64,000 nt of DNA from an uncultured Verrucomicrobiota bacterium (GCA_902612125.1 CACMBV010000001.1:1-64000); one strand, 5' to 3'; shown: positions 1 to 9,580, numbered from the stretch's first letter. Notes: generated from the sequence alone by a model not told the origin. Translations and numbers: made by a program.

Positions 1-1827
1 ATCTTCGAAGTCTGCTGCCCTTAAATCGATTAATTCACCGCTTTTTTTACCCAAGCCTTTAACCAGAACACCAATGGGTTCAGCCAGATCAATGATGAAA
101 TTGGGTTGATAAAAATTAATTCTATTTGCATTTTCTAATCCAGTTAAATTTCTAGGATCCGTACATACCAGTCTCTTATTTCGATAATAACGAATAATTT
201 TCATAAGCATGTTTTGAAAATTTGAAAAAAATGTATCGTTTAAAATTTCACTTTCAGGTGAAATGATCTGATTATCCATCAACATACTATCTGGTGGCTT
301 AAAATTAGGATCATAAAAATTAAAAACATCCAGAGATCTCAGAGCTGCTTGATTTAACTCACCCTCAGCACCAGCGTACAGAAATGCATGCTTCAAATAC
401 TCCGGGTGAACAAAGGCTCCTTTATCGTCTTTCAGAGATCGAATCGATTGGGTTTTAGGCCAAGGCCTTACATCCGTTGCTCGTAGAAATTGACAAAAGG
501 CCAAAAGTGGTTCTTTCACTTTCCCTCCAAGCTCAATCGATTGATTGTACGCCTCCTGATCAAGTAAAATTGCTCGAATAACCGCCTTGAGATTTCCTCT
601 TTCCCCATAACCGTCATCATTGAATACCGTCGCAACTCTTTCAATGTAGGCTGGAGTGGGATTGGAGGTTACAAAATATTTAATGAGGTGACGGGAGACA
701 AAAGGACCAACGTTTGGGTGCTTAAATACCACATTGATCGCAGCATCCAATCCCGATGCCGTTAAGTCACCCGCCCCGTCTCTTATCACATCGGTCGCAT
801 TCAGGTCCACTTTTGTCTCAAATGGCTTACCCTTGAAGAGAGTGATAATTCCTCGGTCCGTGTCGGAGGTATAATAATCATCAAGCTCATATTCATGGTT
901 ATCTGGGTGAAACTTCATTAAGTGGACATAGCTACCGACTTTTGCACCAGCTTGGTTCCATGGCTTAGAACCATAAAGGATCCAGCCGGTGAGAATTTTA
1001 GCCATTTCCATGATATCATTTTGGGAATAGGCAGGAATTATCTCCCCCTGTTCATCCACTTTCACAGAACCATCCAAATTCAATTCATATGGCCCGATGG
1101 TAAAAAGCTGCAAAAACTCACGGGCTAGATTTTCATCAGGTCTGGTATTCTCTGCCAAGCTCGCTTTCTTGTTGAAGGCACTGGAAAGAAATACTCCCAT
1201 TGCCGGGCTTCGAAGGACCTCCTGGAGAAGATTCTCATAGTTACCGAATGCATTTTTTGCTAAAATGTCGTAGTAATAAGCCAAGCCTTCCGCTCTTCTT
1301 TGCAAAGGTGAAGCCGATTTTGACACCACAAGCAGCTGGCTGAACGCGTAGGCTGTGCGTTGCCTCAATTGGTCCGAACTAATGTCTTGGCTAAGGTTAA
1401 TGTTACCTAATGCGTTGTCCCACCAAGCCGACATTTGATAGTGCTGCGTTATCCAATCTGCCGTTGTACGGTTAAAGATTTTCATTTTGTCCGACTTCGC
1501 TTTTAAATTGTAAAAGTCTGTCGTGGGCATTGATTTGACTGATAATTGTTCCAAACGCTGGAAATGAGTCAACCAGTCATCATTGGGGTCATCATAGGCT
1601 GAGGGGGAACTCAGTTGCCCATCCAACCATGAAATCTCCTTGGATGCAGAGTTGCCCGGACTCGTCGTATTAATATCAGCAAGCAATTTGGAATTGATTC
1701 CAAAAGTTGCCATTTTTAAAAGTTGAATTCTCTCTTGGTATGAAAAGGTCTCTTTTAACTCTGCTTTTAGGACACAAATAAATCCTAGCAGAAAACAGCA
1801 ACTCCATCTTAGAAATAGCCGGATCAC
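1..1827 (-). CDS. DUF1800 family protein (partial, C-terminus beyond window)
   Basis: An open frame runs from position 1827 leftwards off the window, giving at least 609 codons without a stop. The residues around 1000-1140 read as a DUF1800 signature: an N-A-R-E-F-L-Q-L-F-type helix (LAREFLQLFTIG) followed by a Y-E-L-N-L-D-G stretch and, further on, AKILTGWIL. I place the start at GTG 1825-1827, which gives a hydrophobic signal-like N-terminus (IRLFLRWSCCFLLGFICVL) and lies 5 bases after the stop of the upstream DUF1501 gene; an ATG further in at about 1713 would remove the signal. DUF1800 proteins are secreted proteins of unknown biochemistry that usually sit beside DUF1501 genes in PVC bacteria, as here. 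Probably the last gene of the PSD1-DUF1501-DUF1501-DUF1800 unit. Start codon uncertain, family assignment good. Confidence 0.82.
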   Translation of the reverse strand, partial: MIRLFLRWSCCFLLGFICVLKAELKETFSYQERIQLLKMATFGINSKLLADINTTSPGNSASKEISWLDGQLSSPSAYDDPNDDWLTHFQRLEQLSVKSMPTTDFYNLKAKSDKMKIFNRTTADWITQHYQMSAWWDNALGNINLSQDISSDQLRQRTAYAFSQLLVVSKSASPLQRRAEGLAYYYDILAKNAFGNYENLLQEVLRSPAMGVFLSSAFNKKASLAENTRPDENLAREFLQLFTIGPYELNLDGSVKVDEQGEIIPAYSQNDIMEMAKILTGWILYGSKPWNQAGAKVGSYVHLMKFHPDNHEYELDDYYTSDTDRGIITLFKGKPFETKVDLNATDVIRDGAGDLTASGLDAAINVVFKHPNVGPFVSRHLIKYFVTSNPTPAYIERVATVFNDDGYGERGNLKAVIRAILLDQEAYNQSIELGGKVKEPLLAFCQFLRATDVRPWPKTQSIRSLKDDKGAFVHPEYLKHAFLYAGAEGELNQAALRSLDVFNFYDPNFKPPDSMLMDNQIISPESEILNDTFFSNFQNMLMKIIRYYRNKRLVCTDPRNLTGLENANRINFYQPNFIIDLAEPIGVLVKGLGKKSGELIDLRAADFED

Positions 1828-1832
1828 GACAT

Positions 1833-3485
1833 TTATGACTTCAATCCAAGATTTACAAATGCAGAAGAAAGGTCATCTCGGTCTTTCTGAAAATTAGATA
1901 AATGGGGAAAAAGTTCGGGCAAGAATGATTTTTCCGCACCAAACCAATCGGCTATCTCTGCCTGGATTTGAATATTGGCAATTGTAGGGATAATCCTGCC
2001 CTGCGTTTTTTGATCATCATCACCTCCCAGGGCCAGACTTGGAAGTTTTCCAACGACTTCCGATTTATTGATACCACCTCCCATAACGAGTTGATGAGAA
2101 CCCCATCCATGATCTGTCCCTTTGCCATTATTACTAACGGTACGTCCAAAGTCGGATGTTGTGTAGGTAACCACTTGGTCAGATAGTCCCATTTCTTCCA
2201 TTGCTTGATTAAATTGGTGTAAACCAAGGCTTAATCCTCGTAAAAGAGAAGGATGGTCATTCAGTTGATTACCGTGCGTATCGAATCCTCCAAGCTTTAC
2301 TAGATAAATTTGCCTGCGATAATTGTCACTTTTGGCAAGTTTTATCATTTTTGTGATGGCCTTGAAGTCATTAAGAAGCGTTTTGTACTTACCTCCCATG
2401 CTCAAACCTAAAGCCTCTTCTTTAGGGATGGAAAATAAAGAACCTCCATATGAATCATTGCCATTTAAGCTTAAGTCCCCCTTCATTACTTCGGTAAAAG
2501 TATCGGTTGTTTTAAGCGCGTTTAGACCCGCCTTTTGATAAAATCTTCTTAGATAATTTGAGGAGTGTTCGGGGGTGCGATCCGATAGATCAAGTGGAGA
2601 TACCGGAGAATTCCAGTTATGTTTTGTATAGTTGAAATTTTTGACATCCAAGGGAGTACCTCCGTAAAGATATCTATACATAGCTCTTCGATTGTACTGA
2701 AAGTCGTTAGCCCAGGTATTTTTCACCCTTTCATTTGGTTTCATATAGTCGAATCCCTTGGGAGAATTATTTAGATTGTAGGGTCGGGTTCTCATCCCCT
2801 CCAGTAATCTTGTCCCCCCAGCTCTAAGACTAAGATTAAGTCCAAAAGGGTACTCCTCATATCGGCCGGATCCAAACCATTTGTCGGCAATTTGCCCAGC
2901 CCACCCAAATCCTTGCACAGAATCTGCCCGTCCTATATCCACCTGTTTTCTTTGATCATTATGAGAAAAAAGGAAGACTGGTTTTTTCTTATGAAGATTT
3001 GAGATGTCCTTTTTTTCAAGTGGCTCAACCAAATTCCCGACATTGGAAATAAGCTTAACCTTTTGATTGCGTAAAAGATGAGCAAGCTCCGGCATTACCC
3101 CATTCACATTTAAATCAAGTCCCACATCATAAACTCCCTTCAATCCGGAACTTGCATTATCATGGGAAGCATAGGGATTTGTTGAATTATTTAGATTGAC
3201 GGATGCTAAATCCGGCAAATCCAAAATATTTTTGGCAACCGCAATATTACTGTCTGCATTGTCTCCTCCTCCGCGGGCTTCCCGGTATTCATTGTAAAGC
3301 AGATTGTCAGCCGGGGTAAGCATGTTAAAAGCATCGTTACCTCCGTGAAGATAAACGCACACAATCGCCTTAAAGTCATTACCAGGCGGCAGGCTTGGAG
3401 AATTTTTAGCCGATAAAACGGGAAATATGCTGCTTGAAAGCCCCAATGCACCGAGGGATTTAATAAATGTTCTTCGAGAGCTCAT
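1833..3485 (-). CDS. DUF1501 domain-containing secreted protein
   Basis: The 550-residue protein starts with MSSRRTFIKSLGALGLSSS, a twin-arginine (SRRTF) export signal followed by a hydrophobic stretch, so it is probably exported folded by Tat. The ATG at 3483-3485 is chosen because it gives this signal; the frame is open 24 codons further upstream but that extension is not signal-like. DUF1501 features visible are V-Y-L-H-G-G-N-D near residue 50, GGFDTHGNQL in the second half, and a TSDFGRTVSNNGKGTDHGWG block resembling the alkaline phosphatase/sulfatase-like metal site of the family. Enzymatic activity of DUF1501 proteins is not established. It is followed after 5 bases by the DUF1800 gene and preceded by another DUF1501 gene, so cotranscription is likely. 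This paralogue is the DUF1800-partner type, clearly different from its neighbour. Confidence 0.88.
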   Translation of the reverse strand: MSSRRTFIKSLGALGLSSSIFPVLSAKNSPSLPPGNDFKAIVCVYLHGGNDAFNMLTPADNLLYNEYREARGGGDNADSNIAVAKNILDLPDLASVNLNNSTNPYASHDNASSGLKGVYDVGLDLNVNGVMPELAHLLRNQKVKLISNVGNLVEPLEKKDISNLHKKKPVFLFSHNDQRKQVDIGRADSVQGFGWAGQIADKWFGSGRYEEYPFGLNLSLRAGGTRLLEGMRTRPYNLNNSPKGFDYMKPNERVKNTWANDFQYNRRAMYRYLYGGTPLDVKNFNYTKHNWNSPVSPLDLSDRTPEHSSNYLRRFYQKAGLNALKTTDTFTEVMKGDLSLNGNDSYGGSLFSIPKEEALGLSMGGKYKTLLNDFKAITKMIKLAKSDNYRRQIYLVKLGGFDTHGNQLNDHPSLLRGLSLGLHQFNQAMEEMGLSDQVVTYTTSDFGRTVSNNGKGTDHGWGSHQLVMGGGINKSEVVGKLPSLALGGDDDQKTQGRIIPTIANIQIQAEIADWFGAEKSFLPELFPHLSNFQKDRDDLSSAFVNLGLKS

Positions 3486-3560
3486 AGATAATTGGTATAG
3501 ATATGTTTGTACACCTAACCTACATCCGTACCTAGCGGATGTCAAAAAAAAGTACAATTT

Positions 3561-5009
3561 TTAGGCAATTAAGTCTTTAACCACATGCCCGTGGACATCG
3601 GTCAGGCGGTAATCACGCCCCTGAAATCGATAGGTCAGTTGTTCATGATCAAAGCCAAGGAGATGCATCCAAGTCGCCTGCAGATCATGAACATGCACCG
3701 GATCTTTGGTAACGCTGAAGCCTAAATCATCCGACTCTCCATACACATATCCACCCTTCACTCCACCACCGGCCATGATCATGGTGTAGCAGTCCGGAAA
3801 ATGGTCCCTTCCCAATACTTTACCCTTTGAGGTACGTCCTTCGCGAAATGGCGTGCGTCCAAATTCACCACCGATAATAATTAATGTCTCATCAAAAAGC
3901 CCACGCTCCTTCAAGTCCTTAATCAGTGCGGATATTGGCTTATCCATGGTGGCGCATTTTTTGGTCAATCCATCCCGAATATCCTCTTTTGGATTGGTTC
4001 CATGATAGTCCCAGCCCCAATCGAAAAGCTGAACAAAACGAACTCCTTTTTCCGCCAGCCTTCGGGCAAGCAGACAGTTATTCGCCAAGCTGGCACCACC
4101 AATTTGTGCACCATATGCATCCAAGGTTTTCTGCGATTCCTTCGATATGTCCATTACGTCAGGCACGGAAGTCTGCATACGATAGGCCAACTCATACTGA
4201 GCGATTCGTGTAAGAGTTTCCGGATGGGCAAATTTCTCGGACGCTTTTTGATTCAAATCTTTAAGGGCGTCCAAACTGGCACGACGCAACCCACGGTTCA
4301 TCCCCGGAGGGTCGGAGACATAAAGGACTGGATCGCCCTTGGAACGACACTGCACTCCCTGGTAGACCGATGGGATAAAACCAGCACTATATGAATTCTT
4401 GCCTCCATTGGGCTGCGTGCCACTTGAGATTAATACCATATATCCGGGCAAATCCTGATTTTCGGACCCAAGTCCGTAAGTTGTCCAAGCACCAAAGGAG
4501 GGACGGCCCGGCAGTGGGAAGCCTGTATGCACAAACAGTTCGGCCGGGGCATGATTAAATTGATCGGTGTGCATCGATTTGATCACACAGAAATCATCCG
4601 CATGGTCATGGAAATTGGGAATCGCATCGGACATCCACATACCGGATTTCCCATATTGTTTAAATGTACGAGGCGTCCCCATGAGTTTTGGGGTACCGGA
4701 AGTGAAGGCGAACATTTTGCCTTTTACAAATTCATCCGGGCAGTCCTGATCAGTCCGTTTAACCAACTCAGGCTTGTAATCCCACATATCCAGGTGCGGA
4801 GGTGATCCGGTTAAATGTATGTAAATGACCCGCTTGGCTTTTTCTGAAAAATGAGGTTTTCGGGGAAGCAGTGGATTCTGTGGTGCTTTGAGTGCAAATG
4901 CTTCGGGAGTCAATAAATGAGCCAGTGCTCCTGCCCCAAGACCCATTCCGCAATTTCGAAGAAAGTGTCTTCTCGTATCAAGTTGAATTTTTTCAGTGAG
5001 CGGATTCAT
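3561..5009 (-). CDS. DUF1501 domain-containing secreted protein (PSD1 partner type)
   Basis: 482 residues, starting MNPLTEKIQLDTRRHFLRNC with a twin-arginine motif (TRRHFLR) and a Gly/Ala-rich hydrophobic segment to about residue 40, so Tat export is expected. The C-terminal third has the DUF1501 metal-site-like motifs GGEFGRTPFREG, GRDHFPD and MAGGGVKGG, then ATWMHLLGFDHEQLTYRFQG and a YRLTDVHGHVV tail. This is the subtype that in planctomycetes and verrucomicrobia is paired with a PSD1 cytochrome, and a PSD1 gene lies upstream (5449-8286). A broken small gene separates the two, whereas such pairs are normally adjacent. Function unknown; members are inferred, not shown, to act on extracellular substrates. 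The same C-terminus helps identify a decayed DUF1501 copy at 62641-62895. Confidence 0.9.
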   Translation of the reverse strand: MNPLTEKIQLDTRRHFLRNCGMGLGAGALAHLLTPEAFALKAPQNPLLPRKPHFSEKAKRVIYIHLTGSPPHLDMWDYKPELVKRTDQDCPDEFVKGKMFAFTSGTPKLMGTPRTFKQYGKSGMWMSDAIPNFHDHADDFCVIKSMHTDQFNHAPAELFVHTGFPLPGRPSFGAWTTYGLGSENQDLPGYMVLISSGTQPNGGKNSYSAGFIPSVYQGVQCRSKGDPVLYVSDPPGMNRGLRRASLDALKDLNQKASEKFAHPETLTRIAQYELAYRMQTSVPDVMDISKESQKTLDAYGAQIGGASLANNCLLARRLAEKGVRFVQLFDWGWDYHGTNPKEDIRDGLTKKCATMDKPISALIKDLKERGLFDETLIIIGGEFGRTPFREGRTSKGKVLGRDHFPDCYTMIMAGGGVKGGYVYGESDDLGFSVTKDPVHVHDLQATWMHLLGFDHEQLTYRFQGRDYRLTDVHGHVVKDLIA

Positions 5010-5021
5010 CAGATTAAAAGG

Positions 5022-5033
5022 GTGAAGAGTGAA
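5022..5033 (+). repeat. 12-base inverted repeat, left copy
   Basis: GTGAAGAGTGAA occurs here and exactly inverted at 5425-5436. The two copies bracket the broken four-helix bundle gene, and the right copy includes its GTG start region. This could be the remnant of the ends of an inserted cassette or chance between short purine-rich stretches. Confidence 0.5.
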
Positions 5034-5048
5034 GTTAGAATAGAGAAA

Positions 5049-5429
5049 TCACTGATCGGCCGAGCTGGATGTTTTTTTGACTATTGAAGTAAGTATGGCA
5101 ATAAGTTGGTTCGACTCATCCAAGAGATCCGCAAGTTGTTTTTCCGCAATCATTTTGGTTTCAATTAGCAAACGAAGCCAATAATTTGTTTCTCTGGCTT
5201 CCTTGCATGAGATGTACATTTTAGCAGTGAAATCTGCCTTGGACTGACTGCCATGTGCTTCCTCAATATTCGCACCAATAGAAATGCCTGATCTGATAAG
5301 CTGATTAGAAATAGTTCTGGTAACGCCCGGGCGTTGCTCAAGCTTTTAACAAAGGAAGATGACTCTTTTAGCAAATTCGAAGCTTCTTTCCTTGAGATCA
5401 TTTTTCGTATTAAAGTTTTCATCATTCAC
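5049..5429 (-). pseudogene. four-helix bundle protein (23S rRNA IVS-type), nonsense-disrupted
   Basis: Reading from a GTG at 5427-5429, with a GAGGAG ribosome-binding site 6-8 bases before it, the frame gives NDLKERSFEFAKRVIFLC, then a TAA (5346-5348), then continues KLEQRPGVTRTISNQLIRSG, GANIEEAHGSQSKADF and KEARETNYWLRLLIE to a TGA at 5049-5051. This is the complete fold of the small four-helix bundle proteins (about 120 residues) encoded in 23S rRNA intervening sequences and as free-standing genes. Only one codon interrupts it, and the two halves stay in the same frame, so it is a point nonsense mutation (or readthrough site) rather than a frameshift. It sits between a PSD1 gene and its DUF1501 partner, and is bounded by a 12-base inverted repeat. 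Another frame gives an 86-residue ORF over 5165-5425, which I regard as spurious. Confidence 0.8.
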
Positions 5430-5436
5430 TCTTCAC
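5425..5436 (-). repeat. 12-base inverted repeat, right copy
   Basis: Reverse complement of 5022-5033 (GTGAAGAGTGAA on the minus strand). It overlaps the presumed GTG start of the four-helix bundle pseudogene. See the left copy. Confidence 0.5.
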
Positions 5437-5448
5437 TCCTCAATCTTA

Positions 5449-8286
5449 TCACCTTTTCATCAAAATCTCGTCAAGGTTCAGAAGAACATTGCTGGTAACA
5501 GTTAGTGCAGCCAAGACTGTAGTATTCATTCCGTTGGGGACGGGACCGATTGGATTGGTAGCCATTTGCTTGGCGAGATTTTCATCCTCAGAATATTTTA
5601 ATTTTACCTGCTCAAAAAGTACAACCAGCCGATTCAGTTCATCGGCATCCGGTTTTCTTGACAAACATATCTCAAAGCCATTGGAAATTTGCTCAACAAC
5701 GGATTTCCTGGAAGATACCATTTTGCGGGCAAGTGCCTGTGCTGCTTCGATATAAACGGGATCATTCATGGTAACCAGAGCCTGCAGAGGCGTATTGGTC
5801 CGGTCTCTTCGTACTGTACAGACTTCGCGGTTGGGTGCATCAAAGGCAGCCATGGAGGGATATGGATTGGAACGTCGCCAAGTGGTGTAAAGACCACGAC
5901 GATATCGGTCCTCCCCTGCACTTGTCTGCCAATCAATCCCACCCCCAAAAGCGGCCTTTAAACCCATATTCGGTTGGGGTGGCTTTACGGGTACCCCATA
6001 CATCTTTGCACTTAACAGCCCAGAAACTGCAAGTGCCTGATCGCGGACCATCTCTGCGGATAGACGAATACGGGGACCCCGACTCAACAATCGATTTGCG
6101 GGGTCAATGGCAGCCATTTCGTCAGTGACATGAGAGCTCTGTCTATAGGTTTCGGAAGTGACCAGCAACTTAATGAACGCCTTAACATCCCATTTCAAAC
6201 GAATCATTTCCGTTGCCAACCAATCCAGTAACATTGGATGAGAAGGAAGTTCGCCTTGTGATCCAAATTCCTCACTGGTAGACACTAAACCGATGCCAAA
6301 GAGCTTTTCCCAAAACCGGTTTGCCGTCACCCGTGGTGTCAGTGGATTGTTCGGATCCATGATCCACCTGGCTAAATCAAGGCGGTTCGGTGATGAGACT
6401 TCCTTTGGTGGGTCAAATAATGTCTTGGGAAATCCGGCATGTACTTGATCCCCATGACTAAGATAGGAACCACGAAGATGGACAAAGGTATTTCGCCTCT
6501 TGTCCTGAGCAAGCTCACGAATGATAGGAACCGTTGGTCCCTTAATTCCATTCAAACGATTTTGCAGTTCCTTGAGTTTTTTCTGAGCTATCGTCAGTTC
6601 TTTGGGATCGGCTTCCGCATTGTATTGAGCAACGGCTTGATTCTGTTCTTTGGTAAAAGCTTCAAAGGAGACAGCTAAAGATACAACATGATCCGGGTTG
6701 GGTGTTTTCTTTACGACTTGGACCCAATTGGGCTCTTTCTTTTCGTTTAAAGAAACAAGTTGGAACTCTTTTATACGATTGGCCGTTCCACCATCCGTCC
6801 GGTTATAAACTTTAATTTGATCAACTTTACGGGGAGAGCCCAGGTCGATCTCTAACCATGGATTATCTTCCTTGTTGGTATGTGTGACCGACAACTTGGC
6901 ATAATCACCGTCGGTATTTCCATCGATCGCCAGTTTCGCAGGTCCATTAAAACCGGTACTGCTTTGGGAAACTTTTCCAGATCTTGCCACATTTTTACCA
7001 CCTTCGTAAATCTCGACTTCTGCCAAGTGAAGGAAGCCCTGCTTCACCAAATTAGTCACCCTGACAAATTGGGTCATCACAGGACCCGAACGCTTGGGCA
7101 TTTGAACCACTTTAGTTTTTTGTTTTTCCAGAATATCAGTGAGTAGCTTCTTTTGATCTTCAATCTGCTTTCTTACCTTTTCACGACGCATCTCCGCCGA
7201 TTTATCCTTCAATTCAAGCACAGGACTTTCGTCACGCTTATCCGAATCTTGAGTCTGATTAAAAACATCAAACACCTGAAAGTATTCATGATGAGTAATC
7301 GGATCGTACTTGTGTGTATGGCACTGGGCACATGCCATGGTGGTACCCATCCAGGTGGCGAAGGTCGTATTTACCCGGTCAACCACCGCAACATTTCGAA
7401 ATTCTTCATCATTGGTCCCGCCCTCGTTATTGGTTTGGGTGTTACGATGAAAAGCAGTGGCCACCAGTTGTTCCTGAGAAGGGTTGGGTAATAAATCCCC
7501 CGCTAGTTGCTCAATGGTAAACTGATCAAAAGGGAGATTCTTATTAAAAGCCCGAATTACATAGTCACGATACGCCCAGATAGTACGGGGTCGATCATCC
7601 GCATACCCAGCGGAATCTGCATAACGGGCTAAATCCAGCCACATTCTCGCCCAGTGTTCTCCAAATTCCGGGCGAGCAAACAAACGATCCACATATTTAT
7701 TGTAAGCATCTGAACTTTTATCGGCGAGAAACTCAATTAACTCATCCAAAGTTGGTGGCAAGCCGATGAGATCGAGGGCAACCCTTCTCGCCAGAGTACG
7801 CTTATCAGCGGGTTCACTTCTGGTGAGCCCCTTTTTTTTCAAGCGTTGATCGATAAAGAAATCAACCGGATGTTCATCCGCTGGGACTTGGGCCCGAACG
7901 GGTGTTTTGTAAGACCAATGCCGGTCATATTTTGCTCCCTGTTTGATCCATTCCGTAAGCAAAGCGATTTCTACTTCACTTAATCTCTCTCCCCTTCCCT
8001 TCGGTGGCATCAATTCCTGATCCCCGTGTTCCAGAGTTACACGGAACAAAATCTCACTGTCTTCAGGATTGCCAGGAACAATAGCGGAATAGCCATCGAT
8101 GTCTCGGGTTGCCCCTTCAAAAGTATCCAGGCGAAGCCCAGCTTCGCGATGCTCCTCATCCGGTCCATGACAGGCAATACAACGATTGGAAAGGAGTGAT
8201 TTAATCTGGGAATTAAAATCGATGTCTTGTTTTGCAAAAACAAAAAGAGGCAAAAAAAGAAATGGCAGATCAGGGAGCTTCATCAA
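5449..8286 (-). CDS. PSD1 / planctomycete cytochrome c domain protein (DUF1549-DUF1553)
   Basis: 945 residues with a short signal peptide (FLFLPLFVFA, residues 9-18). A single c-type haem site CIACH lies at residues 36-40 followed by GLRLDTFEGATRD, the PSD1 (PF07635-type) N-terminal block with a second LMPPKGRGERLS motif near residue 90. DUF1549 follows (about residues 110-330: LDLIGLPPTLDEL, LADKSSDAYNKYVDRLFARP, ATAFHRNTQTNNEGGTN), then a middle galactose-binding/F5-8 type C-like segment (about 430-560: LEIDLGSPRKVDQIKVYNRT) and C-terminal DUF1553 (NPLTPRVTANRFWEKLFG; TNTPLQALVTMND). The exported haem protein is thought to act in periplasmic electron transfer or degradation in PVC bacteria; its substrate is unknown. 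It heads a minus-strand run with DUF1501 genes. The inserted carbohydrate-binding-like module suggests a glycan context. Confidence 0.9.
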   Translation of the reverse strand: MMKLPDLPFLFLPLFVFAKQDIDFNSQIKSLLSNRCIACHGPDEEHREAGLRLDTFEGATRDIDGYSAIVPGNPEDSEILFRVTLEHGDQELMPPKGRGERLSEVEIALLTEWIKQGAKYDRHWSYKTPVRAQVPADEHPVDFFIDQRLKKKGLTRSEPADKRTLARRVALDLIGLPPTLDELIEFLADKSSDAYNKYVDRLFARPEFGEHWARMWLDLARYADSAGYADDRPRTIWAYRDYVIRAFNKNLPFDQFTIEQLAGDLLPNPSQEQLVATAFHRNTQTNNEGGTNDEEFRNVAVVDRVNTTFATWMGTTMACAQCHTHKYDPITHHEYFQVFDVFNQTQDSDKRDESPVLELKDKSAEMRREKVRKQIEDQKKLLTDILEKQKTKVVQMPKRSGPVMTQFVRVTNLVKQGFLHLAEVEIYEGGKNVARSGKVSQSSTGFNGPAKLAIDGNTDGDYAKLSVTHTNKEDNPWLEIDLGSPRKVDQIKVYNRTDGGTANRIKEFQLVSLNEKKEPNWVQVVKKTPNPDHVVSLAVSFEAFTKEQNQAVAQYNAEADPKELTIAQKKLKELQNRLNGIKGPTVPIIRELAQDKRRNTFVHLRGSYLSHGDQVHAGFPKTLFDPPKEVSSPNRLDLARWIMDPNNPLTPRVTANRFWEKLFGIGLVSTSEEFGSQGELPSHPMLLDWLATEMIRLKWDVKAFIKLLVTSETYRQSSHVTDEMAAIDPANRLLSRGPRIRLSAEMVRDQALAVSGLLSAKMYGVPVKPPQPNMGLKAAFGGGIDWQTSAGEDRYRRGLYTTWRRSNPYPSMAAFDAPNREVCTVRRDRTNTPLQALVTMNDPVYIEAAQALARKMVSSRKSVVEQISNGFEICLSRKPDADELNRLVVLFEQVKLKYSEDENLAKQMATNPIGPVPNGMNTTVLAALTVTSNVLLNLDEILMKR

Positions 8287-8476
8287 TAATTAGAATCTTA
8301 TCTTTACATACATAACTAGTGATGCGAACCAAAATTCATCCATTTTATCAAAGTTTTAAATGCAGGAATTTACCACTAAAACAGCTCCAATTCATCTATT
8401 AATCAGATCCAGGAAATTACATGTCAAATTCCTGTAACATATGTCATTAAAGGCAGACGCTTCAGTAAGATGTCTC

Positions 8477-9484
8477 TTAGGATTCTTTTTGAATAAACCG
8501 TTCGAAATCGGACATCTCGAACCTGCTTCCAACAACCAGTGGGGTGCGTTGATGTATACTTGTGGGTTCTATATCCATAATCCTTTTGGAACCGTCCAGA
8601 GCAATACCACCTGCTTGCTCTGCCAAAAGGGCAACCGGATTCGCTTCATAGAGGAGTCTTAGTTTTCCCTCGGCGTTTTTACTTGTGGGCGGATAGAGAA
8701 ATACGCCACCTTTCAACAGGGTTCGATGGAAGTCCGCCACCATAGATCCAATGTAACGAGAGGAGTAATTGACCCCTAAAATTCCTGATCTCAAGCGATC
8801 AATGTACTCACCATATCGTGTGGGAAATCCGTCCCGGTACGCTTCATTCACTGAATAATATTTCCCCTGCTCAGGCATAGTCATATTCTCATGACTTAAA
8901 ACATACGCACCAATGGCTGGATCCAAAGTGAAGCCATGTACCCCATGTCCGGCACTGTAAACCAGAATGGTGGAGGAACCATAAACCACATAACCTGCTG
9001 CAATTTGCTTGCTCCCAGGTTGAAGCACCCATGCCTCCGGGTTGTCACCAGTCACTTCATCCGGCTTACGCAATATGGAGAAGGTTGTGCCTACACTGAC
9101 ATTTACATCAATATTGGAAGACCCGTCGAGTGGATCGAAAACTACGGCATATTTTGCTTCCTCTGAACCTTCATGAACAATCATAGGATTTTCATTCTCT
9201 TCCGATGCCAAAACTCCAATACTTTCCCTTGAACTCAGACAATGCACCAAGGCTTCGTTCGAAAGAACATCGAGTTTTTGCTGAATTTCACCCTGAACAT
9301 TGATATCACCAATTTCGCCAAGCACATCAGTCAGTCCCGCACGACGGACCTGTGCCTGGATCATTTTGGTAGCAAGAGTAATTCCCGATAACAAAAAGGA
9401 AAATTCACCGGATGCTCCGGGAAAGCGTTTCTGTTCACGCATAATGTGCTGCTGCACGGTAATAATGGAAGATTGGCTCGACAT
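8477..9484 (-). CDS. fbp: class I fructose-1,6-bisphosphatase
   Basis: 335 residues, the usual FBPase I length. It hydrolyses fructose 1,6-bisphosphate to fructose 6-phosphate in gluconeogenesis, in the cytoplasm, with Mg2+. The metal/substrate signature FDPLDGSSNIDVNVSVGTTF is at residues 116-135, ASEENE supplies a metal ligand near residue 95, and the C-terminal LLYEANPVALLAEQAGG motif is intact. The start MSSQSSIITVQQHIMREQ is preceded by an AGGAAG ribosome-binding site. It stands alone, transcribed divergently from the sulfatase at 9581 with a 96-base shared upstream region. Gluconeogenesis fits growth on sugar acids and breakdown products. Confidence 0.96.
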   Translation of the reverse strand: MSSQSSIITVQQHIMREQKRFPGASGEFSFLLSGITLATKMIQAQVRRAGLTDVLGEIGDINVQGEIQQKLDVLSNEALVHCLSSRESIGVLASEENENPMIVHEGSEEAKYAVVFDPLDGSSNIDVNVSVGTTFSILRKPDEVTGDNPEAWVLQPGSKQIAAGYVVYGSSTILVYSAGHGVHGFTLDPAIGAYVLSHENMTMPEQGKYYSVNEAYRDGFPTRYGEYIDRLRSGILGVNYSSRYIGSMVADFHRTLLKGGVFLYPPTSKNAEGKLRLLYEANPVALLAEQAGGIALDGSKRIMDIEPTSIHQRTPLVVGSRFEMSDFERFIQKES

Positions 9485-9580
9485 ATGGTTCTTCCTATCA
9501 TGAAGCTACCCTAAAGAAAACAAGATTACTTTAAATTATTCCCTTGTAGCCAAGTTATATGCCCTTTCTTTGGTTAAAAG

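Noticed and set aside
3486-3557. Longer N-terminus of the DUF1501 protein
   Set aside because: The 24 extra residues do not form a signal and precede a clear Tat signal at MSSRRTF.
5165-5425. 86-codon ORF in another frame of the four-helix bundle gene
   Set aside because: The other frame gives the conserved family sequence on both sides of a single stop codon, so this ORF is a by-product.
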